64,000 bases of DNA from Clitoria ternatea (GCA_037962975.1 CM075675.1:8504001-8568000), one strand, 5' to 3'; positions 11,126-23,328 are shown, counted from the first letter of the stretch. Notes: generated by a model not told the origin, from the sequence alone. Translations and numbers: made by a program.

Positions 11126-12165
11126 AACACCTTTATTTAAGAGTGCGTGGCATGTGTCTACTTTCCTCTCTTTGTTGCCTCCCTTCCATTTGTTTTTCTA
11201 TTTATGGTTGGCTTTATTATGCGAGTTTTTTTAATTAAAAATAGGAAATGTAGGTTGGTCTGTAAACCCAGGTCCAACAAAAATGAGGCAAGGTGGCTTT
11301 TCGAGCTTATCTCCCCATCCTCGCCATATATCTAATTAATATATTGTCACTGTATGCATCAACCAATACATACATTGAGACTCTTCTGATAATACAAGTC
11401 GTGTGTACGTATGGTTGGGTCTGTGATGCATTTCCAAAATATATATTTTTTAGTTATAATTTGTATATGATTCTTAATAAATATCTTAAGATTTGTTTTA
11501 ATTTTATCTAATTTGGAGTTCCATTATACGTTGGCTTGATCATCCACTCTGGTTCATTATATAAAGGCTAAGAATAATTGGAACTTGAGCAATGTGAGAC
11601 ATGTTAAATTCGCCAATAATCCAACAATATTAGCGTAGAGGATTATTTGCGATTACCATATATACTATATTTTAATTTGTTCCAGCATGATTAATGTTTT
11701 TCTTACACCTTAGAACTTGTGGACGATGGGATACTAGTAATGATACTTATACACACTATTCAGATGTCATCTAGTGTACCCTGTGTGATTTGTTTGGGAA
11801 TTTGCTGATTTTTTGCTTATTCAGATAATCTTTCATTTGAGAGATATTTGCTGAATAAAAAGTAAGATGTCTATGTTCCTTTGAGAGAGAGATTCATTCA
11901 TCTAATCATATTGCTCTATATGTGATCAATTATAAGATGCTTGAGCATTTAAAACCAAGTGCACAAAGTTTACAGACAGCTAATGAAAATTTTATAATAT
12001 TGAAGTAAATACTAATAATAAAAAAAACATTGCACATTTCATACCAAAATCATTTTATTCTGAGTTTTTACATGTAGCTAGGTGTTGTATCCATCCAAAA
12101 ATTGTTCTAATGGCTGCAGCCAGCCATAAAACTCAAATTAAGCTTTAATTTGACACTATTTGGCA
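11126..12165. other. Intergenic, nothing recognised
   Basis: AT-rich DNA. Short open frames at 11147 and 11293 have no recognisable similarity and no gene-like codon pattern. Confidence 0.6.
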
Positions 12166-12167
12166 AT

Positions 12168-12345
12168 GTTTTAGAACCGGACCGGTCATTGAACCGGTGA
12201 ATGCACCGGTTCATGAAAACCGTGCTAAAACCGGAGTTCAACCGTGGTTGAACCAGTAGTATTAAAGAATTGACCCGGATCGGTCATCTAAGCGATTCAC
12301 GGTTCAACCGGTTGGACCGGCCGAACCAGTTCAGTTTTGATAACA
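12168..12345. repeat. ACCGGTTCA-rich MITE-like element
   Basis: Dense ACCGG/CCGGT words (GAACCGGTGAATGCACCGGT, GGTTCAACCGGTTGGACCGG) forming overlapping palindromes. This is a widespread type of short plant repeat. Related but decayed wording occurs at 22.79-22.87 kb and 30.63-30.93 kb. Confidence 0.5.
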
Positions 12346-13176
12346 ATTTGGTATCTCTAACAAACTCGGAAATCAACAAGTTCATGTGCTGTGTTTGGCA
12401 AAGCCGTTTATTTTCTTCCCTGTTTCTCGTTCCCTAATGATTTCTTTACCTTCCATGACTTATTTTTAGGTAGTTTCATGAGTATCCTCTGGCCAAAAAT
12501 TTAAGATTTCTTTCTTCGAGGGTTAACAACACAAATTACGTCTAAAATTTGTAAATGATATGTCCCATTCTAAACCTTTTTCAAAAAAAACAAACATTCT
12601 ATTTTGTAGGTTAAAATTTGGGAGGGGGAGGGGGTCTAGTAGTTTTAGGCAACACAAATTTCACCTATTTGGATGGATTACAAAAGCTTTAAGAAAAACT
12701 TAGGGTAAACTTAAGAAATAGTTTATGTAATTTATCATTTTTTTACTAAGATAATTTATGACTAAACCCTTTCTTAATATGTTTAAAGACTCCTAATTTA
12801 TAAAATGTGTCAGATGTTGTTAGAAGCTTTGGTACGAGGATATACTATAATAAATTTCAAATCAGAAAATTTAGGACAAAACATAGCACGTCATTCATCA
12901 ATTTTCATGTAATCTATAAAATAATTAGGCGATTGAACCCTTTAAGAAAATCCAAACAAGTGGACGCGCTTTGTTGTTGCGTTACGCAAGGCATTGAAAG
13001 CACCATTATCATTTTATAAGTTGTATAATCTAATCAGGGCACAAATATATTACACTCTCTGCATTTTAAAATTTAAAAATATAAATTAATTACATCTAAA
13101 TTCTTAAAACCATAATAATTTTGAAATAAAAAATTAAAACGATAATAATTCTCAAACCGAAAAGTGTTGACTTATA
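12346..13176. other. Intergenic, nothing recognised
   Basis: AT-rich sequence with a short G run (GGGAGGGGGAGGGGG at 12620). The open frame at 12807-13019 has no recognisable similarity. Confidence 0.6.
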
Positions 13177-13338
13177 GGCTGTTTGGTTAAACAGGATTTC
13201 TCTGTTGCTTTAAAGTAACGTATGTTTGCAAAAGCCAAAATTTAATCTGGGAATTTTGATTATCTCGAACGACATGAAAAATTAATATTAATTTTAAAAT
13301 TTTTTACTTTATTTTCCTAACTGTAAATCAAACACCCT
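13177..13338. mobile_element. hAT-like MITE candidate
   Basis: GGCTGTTTGGTTAAACAG at the left end pairs imperfectly with CTGTAAATCAAACACCC at the right end, about 160 bp apart. This is the (G)GGCTGTTTGGTT...AACCAAACAGCC(C) arrangement of short hAT-type elements. No coding capacity. Confidence 0.45.
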
Positions 13339-15887
13339 TGTAGATGTCTGATAATTGGTATGATGAAAGATCAGAGAGATGGGAACAATAATCATTCAAT
13401 AGCGTGTGAAAAATTAAGTCAAATATTGTGTAGGAAATTTGGGAACAACTAGTGCATGGGACCATCAAATCTAACGAGAATACCACAATTTGCAGCATGC
13501 ATAGTACTATATATATATATTCGATTGATTCACTTGGTTAAGAAAATTATTAGAATTGATTTAAGTGACTATTATAATTCCATGCTTAATTGGCTCAACG
13601 GTATAACGAAGATAATAGGCCATGTTGTGATTACTTAATTATTCAGCCATGACATGAGTCTTGAATGAAATTGGAGATCATATCCTCAAACATAGCATAT
13701 ATATTATAAAACTTTTTTTATAAGCTGTTCATTTTACATTGGTGGCAAGATGAACGAATTTAATAAATTATATTTATATAAATTTTTTAACATTGATCAT
13801 TTCAATAAATAAATGTAAAAAATATTTCTATACCGTATAAATATTCAAAGTGTCTACTGCAGATCATCTCCGTATCCATCTTGATATATAACACTGGCTA
13901 TAGCTAATTATAGTTTCCCTTTTGCATCTCATACATATTCTGTGAGATATCTTCATTAAATTAAAAAAAATGAAAAACAACAATTAAATCCTTGATTTTG
14001 TTATTACACAGAGATGTACATCCATTTTACATTAATTTCTGAAGCCTAAAAATATCTGACGAATGTTATCAAATTTTGGTACAAAAATACTACAAGAAGA
14101 ATATGTTTTTAACAAAAAAGAAATTGTCACTTATTGCTTCTACTTCTCGTGCTATATATGTTATTAGTGATATCAATTCTAAATTTTATCAGTATATAAT
14201 GTTACTAGTGAGGTAATAATCAGTTATCACAAATAACAATTTAAAAAAAAACATATTTCTTTACCGTACCAATTCAGTTTGCTTGTAGTGGTAGGAATTT
14301 TATTTTTCTCAATTTCTTTGGTTAATCCAACAATTTTTTTACATGATTTCTCTCATCCAACGAGGAGAAACAAAAGAAGAGGGGGAAATCTATTGCTTAT
14401 CCAAAATGCAATTTGCACACTTGTTATGTTAATATATAATGTATATTTTTCCAGTATAAATAATCAGATAATGTAAATATGTTTTCAAATATTTAAATTT
14501 TGATATGTTGTTAAATATTTAAATTTTTTTGTGTGTAAAAGATTATTACAAAAGAGAAGTTCCATTTGGATAATTTCTAATTCTAGAAAACACCCTTAAG
14601 TTTTTTTTTTTAAAAAAAAAAAAAAACTAATGCATATAGGTTGGAACTTGCAAGTAGGACCACTGGTTTCCTTAATTTCAGTGATTAGGTCAAAGAGACG
14701 TTTAAATTAAGTGGAGGAAAAATATATGAACATAATATTATTTTAACCATGTTGCATTGCAGGCTTGCTAGATACGTTTGATAAAAAATTCCACATTTAT
14801 TTCCATACCGGTCTATCTAATTAAATGTTTAAGACAAGTGTCTTTAATTTATCTCACTATCAAAACATTAATCTATTTGATTATCATTGTTTAAGAAAAT
14901 GTTTCTCGCTTTAATTTGAATTTAAGATTTTCTCACTTCATCTTAAAGTCATTGTCGAGATAGAATAATGTCTGTCCAACAAGTCCAGTCACTATTGAGA
15001 TTGAATAGTATCTTTCTATACCGTTATTTTATAATTGGTATTGAAAATATTTTTTAACACCGTTTATTCTTATGATCAATTTAAAAAATATTTTTATATA
15101 AGTTAATTAGTGTAAAATGATTTCACATCTTATGTATCTTTTAAATAAGTTATTTTTATAACTGATATAAAAAAATTAAAAATCTGCGTAGAAAGGCACA
15201 ACAGACAAAATCAAATAGAGAAGCTGAATTATTGTCTCCCATTAATTTCCTCACCCAGAATAGTAAAAAGATAATTTGAGATTGGAGAATGGATAATTTG
15301 GAGTAAAGATTATCACTACTAGAAAATTGGTTGTTTCCCTTATGTACTAGGTCTATTTTTGTTGAAAATTTGATGGGATTTTTTTTAGAATTTATTGTAT
15401 TTTAGCTACTTCTATGACATTAAAATTTATTCTAATTTCAACTTTCAATTTATTTTTCAAAATGACAAAAATAGCATCAAAAAATCAAGTACCAAAAGTA
15501 CTCATTACAAAATTACTAAGAATATATATAAAAAGAGTACCTACCACAAGAGTGTTAATCACCTCAAAATACATCCTAAGGGGATATTTAATCAATTAAC
15601 AAATAGGTAAACAAAACCTTTATCCTTTACTCAAAGCCAACTTCGTACCTCACATTTAATCGTGTTTACCAAATCAATTTATCCCAAGTTTTATGCTAGA
15701 AGAAAACTTTGTTCCTTTATCCTAAGTTTTCAAATTCTTGCCTTTGTTTAGTTTTTTGTAATTGTTATGGCATATTTTGAACTTTAAGATGAATAGTTAT
15801 TGATTACATAATAATCAGTATAAAACTTTGTCATGTTCTTTAGGAAGAGTTGCTCTGCTCCTCTTGGGAGGCTTGTGGTATGGCTAC
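13339..15887. other. Intergenic AT-rich DNA; possible CACTA left end at 15314
   Basis: No gene recognised. CACTACTAGAAAATTGG at 15314 looks like a CACTA left terminus, but I found no partner end. Homopolymer T8-A14 at about 14602-14627. Several direct repeats of TTAAGTTTATCTCAC-type wording at 14830-14950. Open frames at 13456, 14279, 15395 and 15414 are short and unremarkable. Confidence 0.5.
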
Positions 15888-16379
15888 CTGTAGATGGGTT
15901 TTTTCTTTTATTGACCTGAGAGAAGTGGGGGCCTTTTCTTCCTCTGAGTCCTTTCCTTGTGTCTTTTCTCCTCATCTTGGCTATCTTTAGGTTTTGTTCT
16001 GTCTCATCTTCCTTTCTTTTGGTCTTCCTCCTTGTTCTTTTCGTTCTTAGTTTCTTTTCCTCTTGTACCGTGTCTTATTTTCCCTTTTTCTCTTTAGCGT
16101 CCTTCTGTTTTATCTTGTGTCTTTTGTTCCCTGTAGATGGGTTTTTTTTCTTTTTTTGACCTGAGAGAAGTGGGGGCCTTTTCTTCCTCTGAGTCCTTTC
16201 CTTGTGTCTTTTCTCCTCATCTTGGCTATCTTCAGGTTTTGTTCTGTCTCATCTTCCTTTCTTTTGGTCTTCCTCCTTGTTCTTTTCGTTCTTAGTTTCT
16301 TTTCCTCTTGTACCGTGTCTTATTTTCCCTTTTTCTCTTTAGCGTCCTTCTGTTTTATCTTGTGTCTTTTGTTCCCTGT
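15888..16379 (+). repeat. Tandem ~245-bp monomers, 5' region of a LINE
   Basis: Two almost perfect direct copies, 15888-16130 and 16131-16379, each beginning CTGTAGATGGG and ending TTTTGTTCCCTGT. They differ mainly in a T-run length and one C/T. They lie just upstream of the LINE ORF1 start. Tandem promoter monomers in this position are well known in mammalian L1 elements. The identical open frames inside each copy (MSFLLILAIF...) are pyrimidine-rich by-products. Confidence 0.75.
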
Positions 16380-16417
16380 TGTGTTTTTTCTCCTTTTGTG
16401 TCATTCTTTAGCTCATT

Positions 16418-17810
16418 ATGGATGAAGAAAAATCTAAAATCCTACAAAATATCAACACCAAAGGTTTATAGGATGAGTCAATAGTGAAGTTGGAGTCCAA
16501 CAAACAGCAAATAAAAGAGCTTTATCAATGTACTTTATTTGGAAAGTTAATGACTACCAAGCTGGTTAGTCTCTCCTCCATTCAGAAAACTCTTGAAGCC
16601 TCATGGAAAAAGTTTGGGTCTTTTCAAGTTAAATATATGGGAAAAAATATGGTCATGATTAGATGGAAGAAACCTGAAACTTCTAAACTTATTATGGAAA
16701 GAAGCCCCTAGCACATTATGGGCTTTCTTCTCAGCCTACAAGAATGCTAACCAAAGCAAGCTTAAGTAATGTGGATTTCTTTAAAGTCCCTTTCTGGATT
16801 CAACTCCATGACATTCCTTTGGAGTTTATGACTATTGAAAATGCTAGAAGATTGGGAGGAAGGTAGGAGAGTTGCTGGAAGTTGAAGATCCTGTGGCTGA
16901 TAGGGTGGTTCTTAGGAGTTTCTTGCATATAAGAGTTCCCATCAATATCTCTAAACCCATATGCACTGGTCTATTCTTTCCTAGCCTTGAGGACTAGCTT
17001 GCTCCTATTTCTCTGAGATATGATAGATTACAAGGACTATGCTACTACTGTGGTATTATTGGTCACAATTTTAAAACATGCATGATCCCAAAGGAGAAAT
17101 CGATATTTGAGGTTAGAGAATTCAAGTATGGCCATCATCTCTCGGTTGCTCCGGCCAAATCTTTGGCTGCCATTGCTATTCAAGGATGGTTGCTGTGGGA
17201 AAGGCCCAGGAAGTTAGCACAAAGAAGAAGATGATGAGAGTTGACTTGGAAACCAATGATGAGGGAAATTAGATAGTTGATATTCAACCTGTCCTATAGC
17301 CTAATAACTTGTAGCAAAAGTCAAATCCAACAAGGGATAAGACATCTGAAACAGATCTTGACATTCAGATTGAAAAGGAGCCTGTCACACTATAGAACTC
17401 ACAGCCTTTTAAGAAACATCTTGTCAGGGCAGTTTCTCTCTCCATACCTTCCTCTTCTCAATAACCCATGTCAGAACCCATAGCCTCTTGTCTAAACCCA
17501 CATCCTTTAACTTCACCTATTAAATCTGCCTATCAATCCAATCTGGTAGACCCTCCTAATATAATACAAGATCAACTTGATATCTCCTGTGTCAACTCCC
17601 CTATAAACCCTACTAATAAGAATGGAAATTTTCATACCTCCTAAGCCACCATTAGCCTATCTATCAAGACAATTACCTTGCCTTCTCTACCTATTAACCC
17701 TTCTAGTAAACCTTCTGAAACTCTTTCTACCTATTTTATGGAACTACCAGACGATTCCTTACCCAGCCTAGCCTAGCCTAACCAAACCAATCCCTCTCCC
17801 TTATGAGTTA
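16418..17810 (+). pseudogene. L1-type LINE ORF1 (DUF4283-like / zinc knuckle), broken
   Basis: ORF1 encodes the nucleic-acid-binding protein of plant L1-like retrotransposons. ATG at 16418 opens MDEEKSK..., but a stop interrupts within about 20 codons and frames shift several times. A segment at 16484-16711 (LFGKLMTTKLVS...W...ME) resembles the N-terminal DUF4283 region. At 17040-17081 a zinc knuckle C-Y-Y-C-x4-H-x4-C is intact in sequence, preceded by an LRYDRLQGL-like stretch typical just before the knuckle. Downstream is a proline/serine-rich tail with stops. Clearly non-functional. Confidence 0.7.
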
Positions 17811-17989
17811 CTGTTAAGTAATGGTATACAGAAAATGCTGAACTTGAAAAGGAATAGAGGGGGGAATGAAGATCAACCCCTTTTCAAGAGAAGATTGCTC
17901 TAACTTTCTGAATTAAAGTTTCTGACTTTACCATTGAACCAGTACGGTTCTAACTTTATCTCATGCGCAACTGGGGCCGAGGAGGTGGG

Positions 17990-19250
17990 CCAATACATGT
18001 TCCCAACACAACCATAAAACTCCTAAGTTGGAACTATCATAGGATTTCTTCCCCTATGATAGTTAGAGAGCTTAAAGCTCTTAAGAAAAAGCTTAAGCTA
18101 TCTGTCATGTTTGTTATGGAAACTAAGTCTCAACCTGTTTGAGTGGATGTAGTTAAGAATCTACTAGGATTTAATTCATGTTTTGTTGTAAAGGCCAATG
18201 GCTTATCTGGGAGTCTTGCTCTCTTTTGGAATGTTGATGTGAACATTACAGTTAAGGATTGTAGCTTTAATTACATCCATGCAAGTGTAACTTTTGTTGC
18301 TTTAAATATTAATATCTACTGCTCTCTTGTTTATGCCCCCTGTTTTTTCTGAGCGAAAATAGTTTTGGAATACCTCTAAGTAGTTGTATGTTTCTCCTCG
18401 GTATAGGAGGGTAGTGATTGGAGATTTTAATGAATATCTTCATAACCATGATAAGGAAAGCCATATTCTTCCTCATTCGGGAAAGGTTGCTTTATTTTGG
18501 GATTTGGTTAATAGCCTTAATTTGATTGAAACTCCTATCAAAGGGTGCATGTTTACTTGGACAAGTAATCTAAGGGAGGGTAGAGTCACTAAGGAAAGAA
18601 TTGATAGATCTTTCTTTAACTCTCAGTTTGTGTAGTTGTTTCCTCATACTATGTGTACTGTGTTTCCACCTGTTCATCTGACCATTCCCCGTTTTTACTT
18701 GACTTGTATCTGGATAGACCAAATAATTATTTTTTCAAGTTTAAAACATTTTGGATTGAACATCCAGACTGTAAGAGAATTATTTAAGAAGGGTGAGATA
18801 AGTTAGGGAAAGACAGAAACCATGGGATCAACTCCAAGAGCATTATGATCAGTGTCAAATTTATCTCCAGTAATGGAATAAGAAAACCTTCAAGAATTCT
18901 GACATTGAAATTGCCAGGCTATAATAGAAGCTCAACCAACTCATGAATAAAAGAAGTTGTGATAGTGAAAGCATTTAGATTTCTAAAATCTAGGACCAGA
19001 TTGACCATATTAGGAAGAGGGAGGAGGTTTATTAGTCTCAGAGATCAAGGATTCAATGAATTCGATGAGAGGATTCTAACACCAGATTTTTCCATGCATA
19101 TACCATTCATAGGCATGCCAGAAACAAAATTTTCAGAATCCAAGATGAAAATAACAATTGGTTTGAAGGGCATGATAAGGTTCTCAATATGATAACAAGG
19201 TACTTTAAGGATGCCTATAAGTTGAACCAACCCAGGATCCCCAATCGTGT
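17990..19250 (+). pseudogene. LINE ORF2 remnant: endonuclease region, no reverse transcriptase seen
   Basis: ORF2 normally encodes an apurinic-type endonuclease followed by reverse transcriptase. Visible in order: a start of domain with MVRELKALKKKLKL...FVMETKS (18050-18130), a middle part ending VYAPC (18143-18340), the GDFNE motif (18420-18434), and a FTWTSN...KERIDRSF block (18550-18620). Then comes the linker with a W-SQRSRIQ-like block and DSNTRFFHA (19020-19100), which ends near RYFKDAY (about 19200). Stops fall in several places where tryptophan is expected (TAG or TGA for TGG), for example in 19030-19070. The reverse transcriptase catalytic region, expected next, is not recognisable. 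Confidence 0.75.
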
Positions 19251-19964
19251 CTGCGGGTTATTCTTATACTGGTTTCCTAAGAGGAAGGAACTCTTGCCTA
19301 AGGAGAAAGTGGAAGATGAAGAAACATAGAAATGGAAGCTCAAAGTTGCCTCTATTGGTCACCAAGCGGTTAGGGTTTCATGACTTAAAGATATTGCCTA
19401 ACTTTATAAAAAAGAGGAAGAAGGTGAAGAAATGGTTTTTTTTTGTTTCTATTTTCTTAGAGAAGAAAGAAAGGCTTTCTTTTGGTTTCATCCTTAGTAA
19501 TGAGCCAAGAATCTAAGGGAAAAACAGGAGTGCTTCTTTATTTATTTTCTTTCTTTCACCTGTAAATTAGAAATAAAGAGCGATTAAGGAGTGGAAAGGT
19601 ATATCCCCACCGTAGGGTACATTATTTTCCTTTATATCGTTTATGTATTCCATGATTTAAACTCAATGAACATATTTTATTCAAGCTTTGCGTATGATGT
19701 ATTTTCAATGTTATGGTCAACTTTATGCTTATGTTATAAGTTTAATGCTATTTTAGAGTTGTTATCATGTTCAGAAATATGAATAAATAAATCCCTTTTT
19801 CCCTTTTATTTAATCCTTTGACATATACGTATGTTCAAATGTTCTATTGTGTTTTGATCATGAGGTTTTGAGAGTAAAAATGATTTTTAATACTATTTAC
19901 ATGTTCATTCGATTTTTCATCATGGTATGAGCTATGAGGAGTTTAGTGATGTTGGAGATCTTAT
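19251..19964. other. Unassigned, coding-like fragment then AT-rich DNA
   Basis: 19251-19510 has long open frames and a basic, lysine-rich translation (89 codons) that I cannot assign. It might be the distal part of the LINE after a large deletion, or another element. 19520-19964 is plain AT-rich DNA. Confidence 0.35.
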
Positions 19965-20835
19965 TTCAACAAGGTAATAGGGTGTTATTTTTCATAAATT
20001 CACCTAGGAAAATTTATCCTCACCTAGGAGAATGCCTCCCAATTAGTCTCTGCCTACCATTCGGCTAAGCGGGCTGCTAGTCGCCTAGGTGAGCTCCCTA
20101 GGTTCCCTTTTTTATTCCCCTTTCTTTTCCTTTTACCCTTTTTATTTACTATTCATTTTTTCCTTCCCATTTTATTTATCTCGCTTTATTTATTCGTCCC
20201 GCTATTTATTTATGTGTTTCTCTCTCATTTGTCAAAATAAAGTTTTTACGATAAGATTAATTTAAATGAGACGTCCTATTAATCTGGTCACTCTATTTTA
20301 AAACTCGTTGTCTTTGAGATTAATTTATACAAGATGTCTTGTTAATCTCTTTTTAAAAGGTTGTTTTCATGAGATTAATTTAGATAAAACATCTTCTTAA
20401 TCTCTCCCATTTCCCAAAGTGTTTCTAACAATGTTGATTTTTGGGTTATGTCTCTGAAAATTAATTTAGGTGGGACGCCCTGTTAATAGTGATTAATTTG
20501 GATGAGACATCATGCTAATCTCGCTTTGGAGACCTTCCCTTTTTCCTTTCATCATTTCCCACCCGTTTGCGTTTTGTTTTATCATTTTCTTTTTTTAAAA
20601 GAGGTTAGATCATTTTCCAGGCTATTTAAGATATACACGGTCAATTTGGCATAACTATTTTATATCAGATTATGTGGGGTGCTAATACCTTTCCTGCCTA
20701 TAATTTGACCTCCGAACTCAAAATCTCATTTAAATAACTAGCATTTTCTCAGAGGTTTTTCCTAATATTTCCCTTTTAAATAAATATATGTGGTGTTTTT
20801 TTGAAAGGACACATTTGAACACCATTTTCATTCGA
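19965..20835 (+). mobile_element. Old Tat/Ogre-type LTR remnant
   Basis: Same order of landmarks as the LTR ending at 8201, but diverged. There are repeated ATTAATTT(A/G)...GACGTC-type words at about 20248, 20310, 20366, 20460 and 20490, each followed by TGTTAATC or similar. Then GTGGGGTGCTAATACCTTTCC (20672 onward), a TTTGACCTCCGAACTC stretch, and a final GTGGTGTTTTTTTGAAAGG. The proximal part has CACCTAGG/CGCCTAGGTGAGC words. No coding sequence. Confidence 0.65.
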
Positions 20836-21480
20836 ACTGGTCATGATTCTGATTGTGAGAAAGGTGTAGGTTAGGGTTTAGGCCTTGATGTGGAAGTCCA
20901 AGTACAAGATGGATCCAACACATATAAAGTGGTCTAGGAAGAAGTTACAACTAATGTTGAGGAGTTTAATTATGTGGATGGCACAACTGATCTTTAGGTG
21001 TTTTTTTTCAAATGACATAGGAGACAGGGTGCCTTAGAAGTTGTTAATGAACCTAAAATTGATGACACTAGTGTTGCTAAGTGTGTTAATGAGGTTGACT
21101 TTGAATTTCTAAATCAATTTGATATGAATGAGATGTAGATGATTTAGGTGTTCCTGACATACTTGGGCTTGACTTGAATATTCATGGGAAAAGAATAGAT
21201 GATGCCAATACGTGGGTTAGGATTGATGACTTGTTGTATGACCTTGCTAGGCATGAATGAAAGGAACTTGTGAGGGAAGAAGGGTTTAAAGGTGATGGTT
21301 TTCATGGAAACATACCAAATATATAAAGGCACCATGCATATGTTCATGTAGAGTTGAGAGATGATGGATATAGAACTTGGGAGGAGGGTTATGACATTGA
21401 TGTCATCCACATTGATGTGGATTACTAAAGTGAAGATGCTAATCTAAAGGATGAGGCTTTAGAGAATATGATTTAATTAG
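20836..21480 (+). pseudogene. Decayed acidic coding-like sequence, unidentified
   Basis: Frames on the plus strand are rich in aspartate, glutamate and valine and interrupted by TAG/TGA at several points (for example 20931, 20994, 21137). The composition (GAT/GAG/GTT codons, high purine) is unlike the flanking AT-rich DNA. It may be the N-terminal part of a transposase, possibly Mutator-like, but I see no diagnostic motif. Confidence 0.35.
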
Positions 21481-22160
21481 AAGTTACTTGGATTCGATGA
21501 AAATTACATGTCTCCTAAGTGTATCTCATTTCCTAATCCACTAGTTAAAGTAATTCATTTTAATTAATTAATCATATTAAATTTTTATCCCATTATAACT
21601 CACTAGTTAATATTTTAACCAATATTGTTTTCTTAAATATTTTTATGATAAATATAAGGTCAAAAACAATAAATTATGATAAAGAAATGTATGATAAAAA
21701 ATGGTATAAAAAGAATGAGAAATGATATATTGTTTGGTTGATCAAAAACATTCTAAAAATGATAAGATTATTTTTTTAATGTTTGATTTACTAAAAAAGT
21801 ATGAAATCTTTTTTTAAAAAAATTATAAGTGACTATTATACTCTTTGTGACACATAGGACCCATGAGATAAACAAGGTAAAAATGACAAACTAATTTTAG
21901 ATGAGTTCTCTTGATGTCTTTCTTACCTTTTAGATGTGGGGAATATTTAGGTATAGAATCACACATATGAATATTTCTTATCAAATGACAAAATATTTGA
22001 CTGAATAATGAAAATATTTTCATATACTCATTATTATTATATTTTATTTTTCACAATTTTTTTACAAATCAAACACAATATAAAATCCCTTGAGATGAAT
22101 TTTTTATAACATAAATATAAGGGGAACCAAATTTTAAACCTCAATTATTATAATTATTGA
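21481..22160. other. Intergenic, nothing recognised
   Basis: AT-rich DNA with no recognisable gene. It ends next to a GCCTGTTTGGTTATTAG word at 22170 that resembles the tip of a hAT-like MITE. Confidence 0.55.
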
Positions 22161-22239
22161 GGCTTAGTGCCTGTTTGGTTATTAGTTATGGAAATGAATT
22201 TGTGAAAATAAAAAATATTAATGGTTAAGATTGATTCTA

Positions 22240-22640
22240 CACGTAAAGATGACAACAAGGGTGGGGCAAGTGCGGGTAGCATATTACCGCTACCGGTATC
22301 CGCGGGTATGAAATAAGTAATGAGTACTCGCCGGTCGAGTAATTGGGTACATACATGTATTTATCAATATTTATTTTCAAGAGAATAATAATAAAGAAAA
22401 ATGTGGTATAATGTACTAAGTATATTATTTTAGTATAATATAAGTAATAGAAATTAATATTGTATCATACATTATAACTTCATAAATTAAAAATATTAAA
22501 ATTTATTTATCTCATTATAAACTAATAAGAAAACCTAAATATTTGAGTATATTTAATAAAGAATAAATATTAATAATCAAACAGGTACCTGTGAGGTAGG
22601 TAGTGTAATACACGTCGTTTGATAAAATCAAATTCTTGTT
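22240..22640. repeat. Dispersed element with CGGGTA/TACCCG ends, copy A
   Basis: Left end rich in GTGCGGGTAGC, ACCGGTATCCGCGGGTATG and GAGTACTCG; AT-rich core containing TTTATCTCATTATAAACTAA; right end ACAGGTACCTGTGAGGTAGG. The same arrangement in the same orientation recurs at 36.12-36.54 kb. Non-coding, probably a non-autonomous DNA element. Confidence 0.55.
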
Positions 22641-23310
22641 GAGTCAATGAATATTTTTTCTCTATTACCCAACCTTAATTGGACCAACCAAATCGACACG
22701 TATGCCTCTCTACTTCCTCGGTGTTTCAAGATAAAAATAAGAAACAATATTAAATTTAAATCGAAGAATCATAACTTCTAAGCATGATTGTAAAAACTAA
22801 ATCACACCAGGCGGTTAAAACCAATTGAAAACTAGAGCATAAAATCGAAGTTGAACCGATCTACATTAAAAAATAGTTTTTTCCTTTTTTCTTATTTTTA
22901 AAGAATATTTCTTATAAAATATTTTTTAAAAATAAATAAAAGACTCACATAAAAATATTTATATTCAATTTTTACTATTTTATATTCATTATGAATATTT
23001 CATTTAAAAAACCTAAATTCAACCCTTTTATATGTTTTTTAACTTTTACTTAACTTTAATTTTTATATAATTTACTATTTATATATTATAAAATAGACTA
23101 TATTATATTAACAAATATATATTTCTTTACCACTAGTTAACTACAATTGGATTAATGAAACCTTTCTTCTAAGTAACCACACTTGTTTTTTTATTTAAAA
23201 CTTAAAATGGGGAGTAATTTGAGCCAATGAATAGAAGAAGGACGAGAAAAATAAGAAAACAAAAAAAGTCAAAGCAACAGTGGAAGAAAGCACGGAGAAG
23301 GAAAGAACAA
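22641..23310. other. Region upstream of the XBAT33-like gene
   Basis: AT-rich non-coding DNA. It includes a decayed AACCAATTGAAAAC / GGCGGTTAAAACC stretch (22805-22870) related to the ACCGG-type repeats. The proximal promoter lies at its right edge. Confidence 0.6.
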
Positions 23311-23313
23311 AAA

Positions 23314-23328
23314 TATAAAAATATAAAA
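23314..23328 (+). promoter_or_regulatory. Candidate TATA box of the XBAT33-like gene
   Basis: Overlapping TATAAAA and TATAAAAA words at 23314 and 23322. They are followed by a GA-rich stretch and then a CT-rich leader (23350-23480) ending at the ATG at 23634. Spacing would give a 5' UTR of about 270-285 bases. Prediction only. Confidence 0.4.

Noticed and set aside
10300..15330. One long CACTA element between the GTAGTG end at 10507 and the CACTA-like start at 15314
   Set aside because: The two termini face away from each other and their subterminal words do not match.
15959..16425. Two identical membrane-like frames starting MSFLLILAIFRF
   Set aside because: They are the same T/C-rich sequence in two tandem LINE 5' monomers; hydrophobicity follows from the T-rich codons.
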